Part shown: positions 45,363 through 58,441 of the stretch, piece after piece
How the letters are laid out: the number at the start of each line of letters is the position of its first letter
How positions within the stretch are numbered: position 1 is the first letter of the stretch
Program-made: the position numbers and the translations under genes
Notes under the pieces: model-generated
What the model saw: only the letters and a program-made list of their open reading frames with translations
The model's database searches: none
What the model was told of the DNA's origin: nothing
From: Sordaria brevicollis
Lineage: Eukaryota; Ascomycota; Sordariomycetes; Sordariales; Sordariaceae
Reading direction: 5' to 3'
Length of the DNA: 64,000 nucleotides
Assembly (NCBI GenBank): GCA_033439795.1
Contig: JAUTDP010000005.1
Coordinates: 868,001-932,000 of the forward strand

Positions 45363-47513
45363 TTACTCTTCCCATATCCGACCCTGCACGGCTTTGAGTT
45401 CTTCTTCCGTCATCCTGTGACCTGTTGTGAAGTATCCTACAAAGACGAACACTTGTGTCAGTCATTCTGCCTTCCTTCCCCGGAAACATGAGGAGAGAGT
45501 AGGTAGGACAAGATGTACCGGCATTGATCTTGGCATCGATCTCGACTCTCGAATCGGCTGGAATCCAGCTTTCAGGGAGCTCAACACGCTCAAGAATAGG
45601 AATACTATGCGGAACGTTAGCACCCATCAAGTAAGGATCATCGGCTCAGGATAGGTGCAGGCTATGCAGCAAGACCCGAGCACAACAATACACCACAGAT
45701 GAGAACAAGAGATATTAGCTTACCCTTGACCGACGATGGCGTCGTGTTTCATGCTAGAAAACGGACCATGGGTTAGATCGAGGATCGGTGACACCTGGCA
45801 CAAGGCCAAAGAGCGGGGTGCGGGATGGTGATACTCACTTGCTCATGCTAAGCATTCGGTCAATCTTGGTAATACCCAGCCAGTGGAGGATATCGGGCAT
45901 CAGGGCTTGGAAGCGCATATCCTTTACCCCGGCGATGTTCTCGGTGCGCTTGAAATAGTCCGATGCAAGATCGGCCCCGCGCTTTCTGGCGTTGTACACG
46001 ACTATAGAAGATTCAGTGTTAGTCTTTCGGCGAGGAATCCTTACGTCTCGGAGTGAGTAAGCATTGCCTAGATGTCAACGTACGGTACTGTAAAGTTGAG
46101 TTAGCATCTTGTTTTTGAAGAAACCGGACTTGGAGCAGCATACCTTTGTGACTTCGCCCAAGGCACGACCTTCCTTACGGAAATAGATCACCACGCCGCT
46201 ACCGCCGTTCTGAGCCTCCTTGACGGCCTCCTCGATACCGAAAATGAGGTAAGGTCTGCAAGTGCAAATATCGGAGCAGAAAACATCACTGCCGTTACAC
46301 TACAGGGAAAGTGGCTGTGTCAGCATTGTCATCAAAAGCATGACATCATTTGGTGATGAGAGCCTACCTCGTCGTGTATCCTCAGCGCAAGCTTCTTGGA
46401 AGGGTCTGACATCTTTGCAGGATCGCCGAAGCAGTAGACGGTCAAACCACCTAGAAAGAGACAGTTAGAACCTGAAACAGTACGCTATGGCAGGGACACA
46501 GCTGATGATTCTTACCAATAGGAGGTAGGAAAACTTTGATGTCGGAGCGGGTAATCAGCTCCGGATACATGCCACCAGTATGCTCGAAGAGGGATCTCCT
46601 CAAAGTGCCCTCGTCAATACCGAACCGCTCGGCGACTCCGGGAAGGTACCAAACAGGCTCGACGGCGAACTTGGTCACGGCCAATTCACCCATCTCGTTC
46701 AAGCAGATCTTGCCATCCGGTACCAATCTGCCGCTCTTGACACTTTCTTCAAGCTCGGGTAGCTTCATGTGGGCTTTCGTAATGGCAATTGTCGGCCGGA
46801 GATCAACTGTTCAAGACGAGTGTCAGTTTTCGGTCATATGCAGTAGGCGCCGTAGAGAGCAGCAAAAGCAAGTACGTACCACCCTCCTTATCCATAAGAT
46901 CTTTGAAGATCCAAGGGACCTGGTGACCCCAAGGGTCCATGGCCACAATCTTTTTCGGGTCTCCCCATTGAGGGAAGGGGCCAATGTTGACGGCGGGCTC
47001 GGTGTTGGTAAAGTCGGGCTTGTGGTCTGGATCTAACTCCTTGCTCGCAAGGGCCAACGCGTAGTAAACCGAGTATGAGCCACCGTGAGCACCAATGGCA
47101 TTACGTCTGCGGATGGTCGAGCCAGCACGGATGACAGCTACGGGGCCACGCTTGATGGGATCGGCGGCACCCCATTCCATCGGTAGAGGGTTGATGCCGA
47201 TTTGCTTGGGGTAGGTCGTGAGCACGACTCTGTTCGAAAAGTTGGACTTTGTGATATCCGCTGGTGGTGATGATGGCGACATGGTGCCGGCTTCAGCCTG
47301 TAACAGCGGCGGTGTCTGGACATAGCCGGAGACGAGCGGAGTGGTAACTGGGCTAGAAGCTGCGCCGTTGGTTTTCGAGGATGCCTCGCAAGTCTTGTCG
47401 TTCTCCAGGTTGCTCACACGCTGGGAGATGGATTCAACCGCCGAGATGAGCTTCGTTTGGCCTTGAGCGATGGCCAGCAGCGCATCCTGCACACCTTCCA
47501 AGCCTGTAGCCAT
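45363..47513 (-). CDS. urc1: Urc1-type GTP cyclohydrolase II homologue (uracil catabolism)
   Basis: Nine exons on the minus strand: 46880-47513, 46516-46806, 46368-46450, 46144-46299, 46084-46087, 45839-46001, 45724-45753, 45519-45604 and 45363-45436; 506 aa. Residues 90-310 form the N-terminal domain seen in Urc1 proteins (NRVVLTTYPKQIGINPLPM; AIGAHGGSYSVYYALA; FEHTGGMYPEL). Residues 310-506 are GTP cyclohydrolase II-like, with zinc-ligand positions Cys337, Cys348 and Cys350 (ECNGSDVFCSDICTCRPYL) and YFRKEGRALGEVTKYLVYNA. In yeasts Urc1 is needed to use uracil as nitrogen source (established); it is not the riboflavin enzyme RIB1/RibA. Exon 5 is four bases (TACC), required to encode the Tyr and first base of Leu in KYLVYN. 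GATA motifs occur upstream. Confidence 0.92.
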
Positions 47514-47545
47514 GGTATAGAGAAGTCGATCTGCGTGTTTATGTG

Positions 47546-47941
47546 AGATAGGGAAGAACGACCAAGTGGACGAAGTCTAGTACCAGGTGAAGAAGAAGAT
47601 GATGATAAGAGGTAGAATCCAATGCCGGTCTATAAGAGACAAAGAGACGGGACGGAAGAGAGGTAACGTGAATAACGCGACAAAGTCAACGGAGGAAAGA
47701 ACACACTGAAGACGATGGGAAGCAACCTTGAGAGAGACAGGTCGGGAGACACGAGGGCCAGTTATATGATACTTGTAGCCGTCGACAGGAGAGGACATTG
47801 GATGCTTTCCGCTTGGCTCATCCAACACCTCCTCTCTCACAAACTCTCCGTGCTCCTCTGGATCTCACCTCCCCCTCACCATACCTACCTACCGCCGTAC
47901 CTTATTCTCCCCGAAGCCACCGAATGCCCCCTCGTGATAAG
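47546..47941. promoter_or_regulatory. Candidate GATA-factor sites upstream of urc1
   Basis: AGATAG at 47546-47551, TGATAAG at 47603-47609 and TGATAAG at 47935-47941 match the HGATAR site of nitrogen regulators such as NIT2/AreA and lie 33-430 bp upstream of the urc1 start codon. Such hexamers occur by chance about once per 340 bp, so the density is only slightly raised. The biological fit (uracil as nitrogen source) is the main reason to note them. Confidence 0.35.
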
Positions 47942-48383
47942 AGGGATCCGACAGGGCCATGGACCACTCGAAGGTTTGCAACACGTAACAAGAGTCGGTA
48001 GGCATTGCGTCTCGGGCAATCACTGCGCGCAGAGCGTGTTACTGACCAACGGTAACCAGCACGATAGCCAGGTGATCGATAACAGGGTGTGTGTGGCATC
48101 CCGTAGCGTTGCTCCATCCCTGTAGATTGTAGTAGCATGAGCTAGGTATGCTCCCCACAACGAGACGCCGGCGGCGGGGTACCGCAATCGGATCGAGTGC
48201 CGTGGCTGCGGATCTCGGAGACGAGCGCTGCCCTGTCTCATAGTTCCCGCCAGTTTAGACAACTCCCTCCGAGTGGAAGCAATAGGCGGTGGTCCCTTGT
48301 TAGTGAGTGTGTACGTGTAAGTAAGGTAGGTAAAGCTCCTTTTGGAAGGACACTTGAAACATGGGACAAAACTCAAATAGTAA

Positions 48384-48661
48384 CGACTAGTGTTCGGAGA
48401 GGGACCATGCGGCCCCTCCCCTTCCCTTGGCTAAACAGGCTGCGTGCTCCTATCTGGAACCTCTGCGTAGGAGCACTAACAAAAGGAACAGAGTTTTTGG
48501 CTAGGCCTAACAATTTTTTTGCGGGTGAAAAGTGCAGTTTTCGTCCGTGCGATAACAGTTTGTTAGTGCGTACGTGGTCCAGTATGGAGGCTGCCCGCAA
48601 AAACGCTAACAACCTTACCCGTGACTTTTAGCGTGCTAGGAGCTATTAGTAAAGTAGAGAT
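48384..48661 (-). repeat. Dispersed repeat, copy 2 (278 bp)
   Basis: Reverse-complement match to 6341-6720 over its length, lacking the extra sequence near 6545-6650. It lies in the urc1-elf1 spacer. Several differences from copy 1 are C/T or G/A transitions, for example AGCCTGTTTAGCCAAGG here and AGCTTATTTAGCTAAGG in copy 1. Confidence 0.8.
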
Positions 48662-49239
48662 GCCGAACTTGGAGTCTTCATCAAAGCAACATCTAGACGG
48701 GAGGGTAGGGATTGTTGACACCGTGATGCAAGTGATATGGTTACCATTGATATCATCTCCGGGCAGTATCTGTATAGACATTGTCATTGGAAGCTGGGTG
48801 TAAGTTGCTCGAAGAATCGACTAACGAATTCGATAACAACTGCTTACGACCTATCTCGGACCAGCCGCCCCAGAGAGGGAACGACATCAGCGAGGACGAT
48901 AGCAGGGTGGTCAGTCTTATCGCACATGAAACCCTGATAATCAAGACAGGCGCGAACTCTCTGGATGGAAGGTGTTCGAGAATGAACCTCAATGTCAGAT
49001 GAAAGAATCGTCCAATCACCACTGCAGTGTCCGCTTGATAGTCGATCTTCCCAAAGCCGGGGGAGGTGTTTTGTGGGGCAAAGTGGGATGAACCTGGTGG
49101 ACCCTAAGCCAAGACCCTCGAATTCCACTTGCAAGCGTGAAACCTGGAAGGCTCTCAGCCCTGTCTTTGAGTGCACGTGCCTCCTCACTGGCCTAAGTGT
49201 ATAACTTTTCCAGCCTGTGTGTCTGGGAAACCATGCCTA

Positions 49240-49573
49240 CAGTAGAGACCCCTGTTCTAGCAACCCCCAGTACGAGCAACCCCCCCTGTTGTAGTAACAC
49301 CTTGGGCCAAATTTCTGTTTTTACTATGGCTAAGCGCAAATCAGTAACTAGCAATAGCGGATAGGGGGGTGTTGCTCGTATTTTATATGGTAAAGATGCA
49401 AAACCCGGGGCTGCTAAGGGCTTGAAGTTGCTTGGCAAGCTAGTTTTGGTGCATTTTTTTACCGATATTTTAGTAGTACGGCCCGTGCACTATACCCTAG
49501 TAGGAGCAACTCCCCTCTACGAGCAACACTCACGGCCATATTTAGAGGGGTGTTGGAACAGGGGACATGACTG
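49240..49573. mobile_element. TA-flanked MITE with CAGT ends
   Basis: 334 bp. The left end CAGTAGAGACCCCTGTTC and the right end (reverse complement) CAGTCATGTCCCCTGTTC are imperfect inverted repeats flanked by TA at 49238-49239 and 49574-49575. Subterminal ACGAGCAAC motifs occur in both orientations (near 49292, reverse near 49370, and 49518). No transposase frame. The ends resemble those of pogo/mariner-type non-autonomous elements and share CAGT with the 17621 element, but the bodies differ. Confidence 0.8.
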
Positions 49574-50174
49574 TACACCCATCACACAAGGTGAGGTTCG
49601 GTGTCTGAAGACTGAACTCACCTTGATGGCAACGGTGAGAGCCCATGTGGCGGGGCTTCACATGTACAGTAGCGAGACGGGAACTAGAATTTGGCGATTG
49701 CTTGTCAGAGTCAGTGACGCTTCAAGAGATTGTAAACTGTAGCTGCAGTATCAACACACAAGTGGAAACAACCACCGACAATAGTACCGCCTGCAAGGAA
49801 TCAACCATCACGCACGTGCTGAGGAAAAGTTGCACACAACGTCTCCATTCTATCAACGAACGACCAACGTGTTCTTTGCCCCCTTTCCCGTTCACCTGGC
49901 ATCATTTTTTTCTGCAATCACGCTGCACGCATCCGGGGCGCGCACTATCGGACCAGAGGCACTTCACTCGGGCATTTTTTTTTGTGGTGACGCGAATCAT
50001 CGATATTCCCAGCAGTGCCGGCCGCGCACCTGCAGTAGTGAATTCTGTAGTGACCGCAACCGAACTCTTAACACACGGCCTGGTGTGATCCATCTATTTA
50101 ATAAACTTCTGGAACCAACACTTACCACTTACAACACATCAACAACCCAAACCACCAACGAAAAATTTCAGAAG

Positions 50175-51058
50175 ATGGGCAAGCGCAAAAAGTCGACAAG
50201 AAAGCCCCAGGGCCCCAGGAGGGTATGTTCATTTTCCTTTCCAGTCGCAAAGCAACGATCGCGTACACTTTACGCGCCGCGGCTCTCTGGATACCACCAA
50301 AGACGTCATTGCCCGATAAGCTCTTTCGAATTTCGATACACTGCACCCCAAAAACAACCTTCAAGAACACTCAGCCCTATGATACGTTCAGCTACACTGG
50401 ACTCTACCCTTCCCGTCTACTTGGACCTTACGATACGATACCTCTGCAGCCGATTTGTCTCTTCCTCGACTGAGCCTCATGCTAACCTGTCCAACTGCTT
50501 TCTCTAACAGAACGACCCCCTCCCCACCGTCTTCACATGCCTCTTCTGCAACCACGAACGATCCGTCATCGTAAAGCTCGACAAAAAGGCCGGCGTTGGC
50601 TTTCTGGACTGCAAGGTCTGCGGCCAAAAGTTCCAGTGTCCTGTCAACTGTAAGCCTACCGAAGCCCTGGGTCGGCCAACCATCCTCGAACATGCATAAC
50701 CGAAACAGATGGGAGGAAATATGTGAAGGAAGCATAGTGGCTGACTCTACGACCTGCGATACACAGACCTCGATGCCGCGGTAGATGTCTATAGTGCTTG
50801 GGTAGACGCCGCTGGTAAGTACACCGTTATACACTCACGACATAATAGCCTCTTGCTGACATGCTACAAACAGATGCTGTTGCCCAAGAAGCCGAGGCAA
50901 GCGCAAAAGCATCATCCTATTCCCAGAGCCGGTCGGGAGGCGGACGACCAGCTGCGTCAAGCCGAAGGGCTGCCGACCTCGACGAAGATGATGAGGATGA
51001 CGATAGAGGCTATGGAGCGGGATCCGGTGTCGAGGTTGATGATGACGAGTACGACTAA
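50175..51058 (+). CDS. elf1: Transcription elongation factor 1 (Elf1)
   Basis: Four exons: 50175-50222, 50511-50649, 50767-50814 and 50874-51058; 139 aa. A small zinc-ribbon factor bound to elongating RNA polymerase II in the nucleus. It starts [16 protein letters not shown], the typical basic leader, then carries zinc pairs FTCLFCNHE and [10 protein letters not shown], then [21 protein letters not shown], which matches the family core. The C-terminal extension is acidic ([14 protein letters not shown]...VEVDDDEYD), as in many fungi. The introns use GTATGT or GTAAG donors. Retention of intron 2 would give a truncated product ending soon after the zinc ribbon. It converges on the uracil phosphoribosyltransferase gene. 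Confidence 0.96.
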
Positions 51059-51481
51059 ACGGACACCAGCGGCCCGATACGTCAGGAAGAGACGTCCACA
51101 GACATAGCAGGCTGGCTTCTTTTTTTTTTTTTTCTTTCTCTGTCTCTGTTTTTATTATCTCCAGATATCATGAGGGGTCACGGTTGACTGAGCGAAAGGT
51201 TTCCATAAGAAAGGGTCATTATCACATCAACATCTTCTTCTTCAGGGCGAAAGCTGACGAGCCGGATCTCGATATGCCAGTTCCATCTTTCCGAACGGGT
51301 GACCGAGAGAGAAAGCAGCGCATAAGAACTCATTTTCCGTTACTTCTATATTCTGTTCCACAGTGGGTATTCCATTATACTACGCTTGGCAATCCAAAAG
51401 TCCTCTCAGATATAACGCCGCCAATTTCCCAAAGTTTCGATCCCGACCTTTCACACTCATACCAGGAGAGAAACGTTCATC

Positions 51482-51515
<34 letters not shown>

Positions 51516-51566
51516 CCAACGGATCTATAGCGCCCGCCCCCTTTCTTCAACCTTCAAATACATCCT
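51059..51566. other. Convergent 3' interval with (CAA)11 repeat
   Basis: 508 bp between the stop codons of elf1 and the uracil phosphoribosyltransferase gene. It contains a T14 run near 51120 and eleven CAA units at 51483-51515. No gene. Confidence 0.6.
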
Positions 51567-52540
<974 letters not shown>

Positions 52541-54319
52541 GTTGACTTTAGTTGTTGGAGAAATTGGGTATAGGACAATGGACTGGAGTGCCGAAGTCGT
52601 GGTAATGGAAACCCTGTGATTAGTTTAGTGTAAGTGATGTGTGATCAATGTCAAGAGAGGCAGTAAAGAAGTCTCGCATGCGAGTGTCCATAGAAGGAGA
52701 TCAGATGCTTCTTAAAGGGAAACCCTGGGGCAAAGGTAAACAGCCTGGGCTATCTCCAGCCAGTAGCAGATACCAATGACAAACTGATTGACTAGAAGAG
52801 TTCGTGATTGGGGTCGAGGGCGATCAAGTGGTAGGACGAGGAGGCGCAACCTGCCACCACCCTAGGAACGCGGATCAGTAGTTTCTACTAAACCCGCGCC
52901 CAAACAGGCAGGATATGAAGTGTTGTATCAACGGTCCCACCAAAACCCCCTCCCACTTGCAGAGTTCTGATAAACGGTGGAACTCGATGTTGTCGCAAAG
53001 TATCAATCGGGGACAAGAATTGCCAAGGTTGAGTATATACTTACTATTTATCTGGGCTTTCTCCGTTTACCGGATGAGGATCGTGGCGCGATGCGGGAAC
53101 TAGGACAAGAAGGGGGAACTTGGAAACTCTTGAGCGATGGATTCTCAGATCAGAAAAAAAATACTGCATTGTAAAAGCTTCTGGGCCGATCCCTGCCGCC
53201 TCTTCAGGGTTGTCCGAGTCGTCCAAGTGGAAACCGTGGATGCCACTGTTGAACTGGGGCCCGCGATCTGGAACCCCGCCATGCCCGCCGGGAGCTGAGC
53301 CCGCGAAGAGCTCCAACGGCGGCGGACACCGAAAGGCCGTTCTCAACTGGGAGCCATCAAGGTGAGCATGGACGGGATGAAAAAGTCGCCTACTGCTCAG
53401 TACCTCTAGCTGATCGACTTGGCAACCCCACGATTTCGTCTCAAATAATGCGGTGCCGATATCCGCCGTCGCGTTAAAGAGTTGCCAGTAAGAATTGGAG
53501 ATAAAGGTCGCTGTACGTAAACAATGAGATGGGACGATAACACCAAAGTCTGTCTCTCTCTCTTTTTAGAAACTCTAAAACGAAAAGAGGAGCGGGCATA
53601 AGCGGACGGGACGTCTTCGAGGGGAACGGCAAGCACAGACCACCACATGCATCTGCAGGGTCACCGTGCTCGGAACCTTCCTTAGGTTGGCTTGGCTTTG
53701 CCCCTGCCACCGCCCAGGAGCCAGTCCCGCCGCCCTGCACGCGCACCGCAGTGAACCACTGCACCCGTTGAACACACAGAGCCACAGGGCAGGCACCGCA
53801 ACAGCATGGGGGAAGGATGCCGGGCGCAGATTGTGGAGTTTCCGCAACAATGACACCCCGTTTCCACTTCGACTTCTCTTCTTCCATCAATTCCTCCAAA
53901 ACATTGGATTGAAGCGGCGCAACCTCCAACCTCTATGGCTAACCTCCAGTCTGTCGTCGCAACTATCTACAACGCGCAGACCAACCCGACAACACGTTTC
54001 AAACCTTCAATCTCATGCCTCCAGTTCCAATTTGCCGCCAGAACCGCCGCATGAACCGGCGTTGAACACGCGCATAAAGAGACGAGCTGCGTGCCGGACT
54101 TCCACCTACACTTCCACGCTGCAACAACACGTTTACTTAGGCGAAACTCCCATTGACCGACATTCCACCGCTGAACCTGCCACAGTCTTTCGAATGCTGT
54201 TCTGAAACAATTCTGGCGTCCATACGAACGATTTTTACAGCCTCCGCCGTCCAACGTCCAAGCTACCCATCAACCCATCAACCCAAGCTCCGTCCCCTTG
54301 CTTGGCCACAGTCAGCACA
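52541..54319. promoter_or_regulatory. Divergent upstream region of fur1 and wpl1
   Basis: 1.8 kb between two start codons. No coding region or repeat recognised. GATA-type hexamers occur near 52753 (reverse) and 52968, without evident clustering. Confidence 0.5.
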
Positions 54320-56932
54320 ATGGCCAGCCTCAGCGATTACGACTTTCCGCCCAAGAAGCGCGTGACCACATACGGGAAAGCTACGAGAAGGCGATTGGGA
54401 GCTTCGACCTCCTCAATCTCCGTGAACAGGAGCGCATCCTCGGTCTCGGTCAAAACGAACCAAAGCGAAGAAGACATCATAACGAAAGCCCCTGTGACTG
54501 CTACCGGAGCATCACCATCACCACGAAGCTCGCCGGAACCTCGATCTACCGTATCCCGTACCGCCAGTTCTGGCAACAGAGGCAGGCTGTCAACAAGACA
54601 GAAATATGGACGAACCAGTCAGCCAAGGCTGCACGACGAGTCGCACAGCCAACCACTGCCGAGCAGTGTAGAAACCGGAGAGGACGATGCTAGGGCAAAG
54701 AAGAGGAAGATCACTCGAACGTATTCGGAACAGGCGGACGTACTGGCAGGACCGTACTCGACCCCCGACTCATCGCCGTCTGGCACGGAAACACCAGCCA
54801 ATGCCTCGAAAGAACAGGCTGCAAAATCGGTAGCGAAAGCGAGGTTGCAGCAAAAAGCCCCCATCAATACACCGGTAAAAGATGTAAGGATGATGGATGC
54901 TTCCATTTCACAGTCGGATCTCACACAAACGGTGACAAAACATGAAATCCCGCTACGCCTTTCGTCCACCAAACCAAAGTTACTACCATTGCCCGTGCAA
55001 AGGAACCCCTCTCCACCGCGGAAAACAGAGGACTCTGGCACTGCCGCGCCACAGCGGAGGAAACGCTTGATCGATGCTTTGGTAGCTCAAAAAGACGATG
55101 ACAGTTCCTCCGAGGATGACAATTCTTCGCCGTCGGAAGGTCCCCGAGGCAAACACTCTCCAAAGTTCCAGGATCCGAACTCCCCGAACCCGTCAACCAT
55201 GACCCCGTCAAAGCGACTTGCTCGCCCAATACTTGCAACAAAGAAATCAGGACCAAAGTTTACGTATACACAGCAAAGGTCAATGTTGGCCGAAAAGGAC
55301 CCACTCTTCGATGGTGGTGGATTGGGTGGGATGGGGATGGACGACAGCTTCTCCGGGGGTGCACTATTCAACATTGGTCGCATGACCAAAAGTGCTGCTC
55401 TTGACGCGTTCTCGTTCGACGACGAGGAAGACGAAACAGTCAACACAGGTGCCGTTCGGAGTATTCATGAGCTAAGACAAGCCGGCGCGAACAGCCGATT
55501 CGCAGACGAAATCGAGGATATTCTGGACAGGGTGGGCTCACCATCCGAGAAGCCTTCGTCACTACGGAGAGGCGCGTTGTTCGAACTTGCACGAAAAACG
55601 AAGGAAAAGTCGTTTCGGTCACAGCTTCGAAACCACGGTGGCGCTGACGATGTTTTCAAGTCGCTAGATAAGGAGACAGACCTTATTGGTGGCTTCGCGA
55701 TCGCCGCGGTTGTTGCGAACATGCTGGTCACGTCGGCTTCGACCCTGCTGCTCCAACAGCTCAAGGCCCAAGGCTTTGCTGCTCTTCTTGAGCGATTGCT
55801 TGGTGAGCCAAAAGACATCGTCCAGTTGGCTAAAGACAGGAAGCAAAATGTGTCGAGAAACGGCCAGACAACACTAGGGACGATCAAGGCCTCTCTGCTG
55901 AAGCTTCCGATATGGGAAACGGCCTTGCCAGAGCTCCTATCTCCCAGAACAGTCGCACTCAAGTGTTTAGACTTGATCATGCGACAGTCGAGCCAAATGT
56001 CAGACGAGTTTGAAGTCTTTTCGTCGGAAGTTACTGATCAACTCTTTTCGATTTTGGCCGCTGGCGCATCTGACCCGGCTTGCTGGGACTTCCCCAAGGA
56101 GCAAGCATCCATCGACTTCTTCCTCGCTCTTTATGTCTTGGAAGGTCATTCTATCTACGCCATGCAGTCGCACCTTAGCCCTAAGTGGACGGCTCAATAC
56201 GTGCCGATTGTTGCTGATGTTCTGGAGACAACCTTGGCCAGGCCTGCGGACCAGTTCAACGACCTCGAGAGCCTCGCCCTCAGGATTACGCTTAATATGA
56301 CTAATCACAACCACGATGCCTCGGGAACGCTTGTCAACAAGGGCCTCCTCCAGAACCTCGCACAATCGGCCTGCATTGCCTTTGACGTTGTCTTGAACTC
56401 CATGAAAGCCGATGCTTTCTTGTCTAAAGTCTACGAGTCTCTTATTATGATGCTCGGTGTTATGATCAACTTTTGCGTTTACTACCCACCAGCTGGCAAG
56501 TCTCTTGACACGAAGGCGGGTACGCCAGGACCGCAACTAGAGAAACTGATTCAGCTCTTCGCTGATAACCACTCCAAAACATCTGATGTAAGTTCCTCCA
56601 TTTACAGTATATAAGTCATGGACATTCATGCTAACGCAACGACAAAACAGGCGGATTCAAAGGAGAAGGCTCAGCTCAACGTTGCCCTCGGCTACCTTGC
56701 CATTTTGCTGGGGTACCTTTGCCTGCGCGAGCCTATAAGAGAGAAGTTCATCTCGACTCACCCTAAAAAGAGCATTCAGCCGCTGGTGGATTCCCTTAAC
56801 GAGTTCATTGTCTACCACCAGAGGGTCGAGGAAGCCCAAGGTGGATCTGGCGAAACGAAAGAGGGCGACGAGTCTTCTGCTATGGCGCGCCTGCAGAGAC
56901 TGGTCAGCGTCCTCAAGTCAGAGTCCGCCTGA
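54320..56932 (+). CDS. wpl1: Wings apart-like (WAPL/Rad61) cohesin-release factor
   Basis: Two exons, 54320-56587 and 56651-56932; 849 aa. WAPL opens the cohesin ring and acts in sister-chromatid and loop control in the nucleus. Residues 1 to about 360 are low-complexity and basic/Ser-rich (FPPKKRVTTYGKATRRRLG; AKKRKITRTYSEQ). Residues from about 385 to the end are all-helical and match the WAPL domain: a VRSIHELRQAGANSRFADEIEDIL segment, SLRRGALFELARK, LLERLLGEP and, in exon 2, the LGYLAILLGYLCL helix. The intron (GTAAGT; acceptor ACAG; GCTAAC upstream) is phase 0. The frame can be extended upstream to 54302 only with a non-ATG codon, so ATG 54320 is the start. Confidence 0.93.
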
Positions 56933-58336
56933 CACAATATCGATTAGACGAATGACCACAAGGCTGAATTCACATTCCGACTCTGTGGATGTGACGTCAC
57001 GTTGCTTTTATTGCTTTTTTGCGGGACCCTTAACGGGTTAGACTACAGGTTCGGAATTTGGGATTATGGGTTGCGGATTGGTATGCATGGGACAGGTTAT
57101 AATAGGGAAGGGGGTTGGGCAGTTACGAAATATAGACTCTGATTTACGTTCGGGAAGAAGGACGGCATACTGCTGTGGTTAACGAAGTTGGTAGATATCC
57201 CAAGGAGTAGATTCAGGATTCTTCAGGATGGTCGCCGACTTCTTTCACCCGTTTCAGCGCAAGAAAAATGGCTTCACTTGGTTTGGGATACATTCGGATA
57301 CGGTCTTCACAATGCTAACAACCTAGTCCGACTGCACACTTTGGCACTCTCTTTGCCAAAGATGCTGTAAACGTTCTGTAAGCGTTATCATGTACATAAA
57401 ATCTCTCTTCACGAGCGTTGGTAGTCCGAACAGGAACTCTTATACACGCAGGAAACTGGGTACTTTGTTCCCGTTTTAACACAACACAGGCTCGGTTCGT
57501 CTGTGGTCCGTCGTGACACAGCTTACCCTCTCCCGCTCAGACGGAAGCCGGAAGGAGCTCGGAATTCGGATGGGTGCAGAGGTCTATCACTACGGAGTCA
57601 TCGGAAAACTCAGGGTCCAAAGAACCATGATGTCAAGTTAAGAAACATATCCACCTGCTTTTCTTGGAGTTTATCCGCAGTCGATCATGTGAAAAAGGCA
57701 GATGTTCAGCTCGTCAAGCACCGAACATCCCATGTTGAGAAGGGCACACTGGATAAAAGGGTAAGAGTCAGTTTACCAGGCTCTCAGTGTCCTTGCTTTG
57801 TCCGATGCTTGACTGGGTTACAATAAGACATGGGATACGACATACTCAGAATCCCAAGCCAAGATTCATCATGTGAGCAACAGTTCCTACCTAGCAAGCC
57901 TCAATTCCACATGGAAATGGGAAACAAACTGATCACGCTCCCGTGGTTCTCACGAACCGAACACCGAAAATATCAGGGTCCAGGCTTGGTGTTTTGAGAG
58001 GCTTAGCAGCCCCACTGAAGGCGAACTTTTAGCGACCTCCAAGCAGCTGTGAGCCGCAAGGTGCGGCGCTGCGGCGTTGCGGCGGCAGGTGCAACGGAAA
58101 CAGTGGGGTGAAGAAGAAAGGGATCCACTATATTACCTCACAACAATTCCCCACGTAAACCCCACTGAAGGGATACCAATAGGTTGCCTCTGTCTGGCTG
58201 GACATCGTCGTCGTTGCTGTCGGCCTGTCTCGCCTAGATGAGTGTCTCAGATCATATCGGACTTGGACAGCGGCGGCAGTGGCAGCGGCATCTTGCACCT
58301 GTCAGTCTTGCTGTTGAAATTGGAGTTAGTACTGTA
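56933..58336. other. Interval between wpl1 and the transposon relic
   Basis: 1.4 kb with the 3' end of wpl1. CCCCACTGAAGG occurs twice (near 58010 and 58161). No gene or RNA recognised. Confidence 0.55.
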
Positions 58337-58441
58337 CCCGTGGGTGTCAGCGCCAAGGCGTAAATAATCTACACCCACTCTCCCGCAAAGAGTAGGGAAA
58401 AAAAATCCCGGACACCAAGAAATTACCGGACAGTCTTAGCA
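58337..58441. repeat. Left terminal inverted repeat of the transposon relic
   Basis: 105 bp, the inverted partner of 61328-61432, with mismatches at arm positions 52, 58, 99 and 102. In contrast to the interior it has kept normal base composition. Confidence 0.95.

Larger units (their letters stand above)
47514..50174. other. Interval between urc1 and elf1 with two mobile-element traces
   Basis: 2.7 kb divergent interval with the promoters of urc1 (-) and elf1 (+). It contains copy 2 of the dispersed repeat (48384-48661) and the MITE at 49240-49573. HGATAR motifs near urc1 are listed separately. No coding region recognised. Confidence 0.6.

Noticed and set aside
49830..50507. 225-codon ORF overlapping the start of elf1
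   Set aside because: It runs out of frame through the elf1 first exon and intron; the Elf1 frame is the conserved one.
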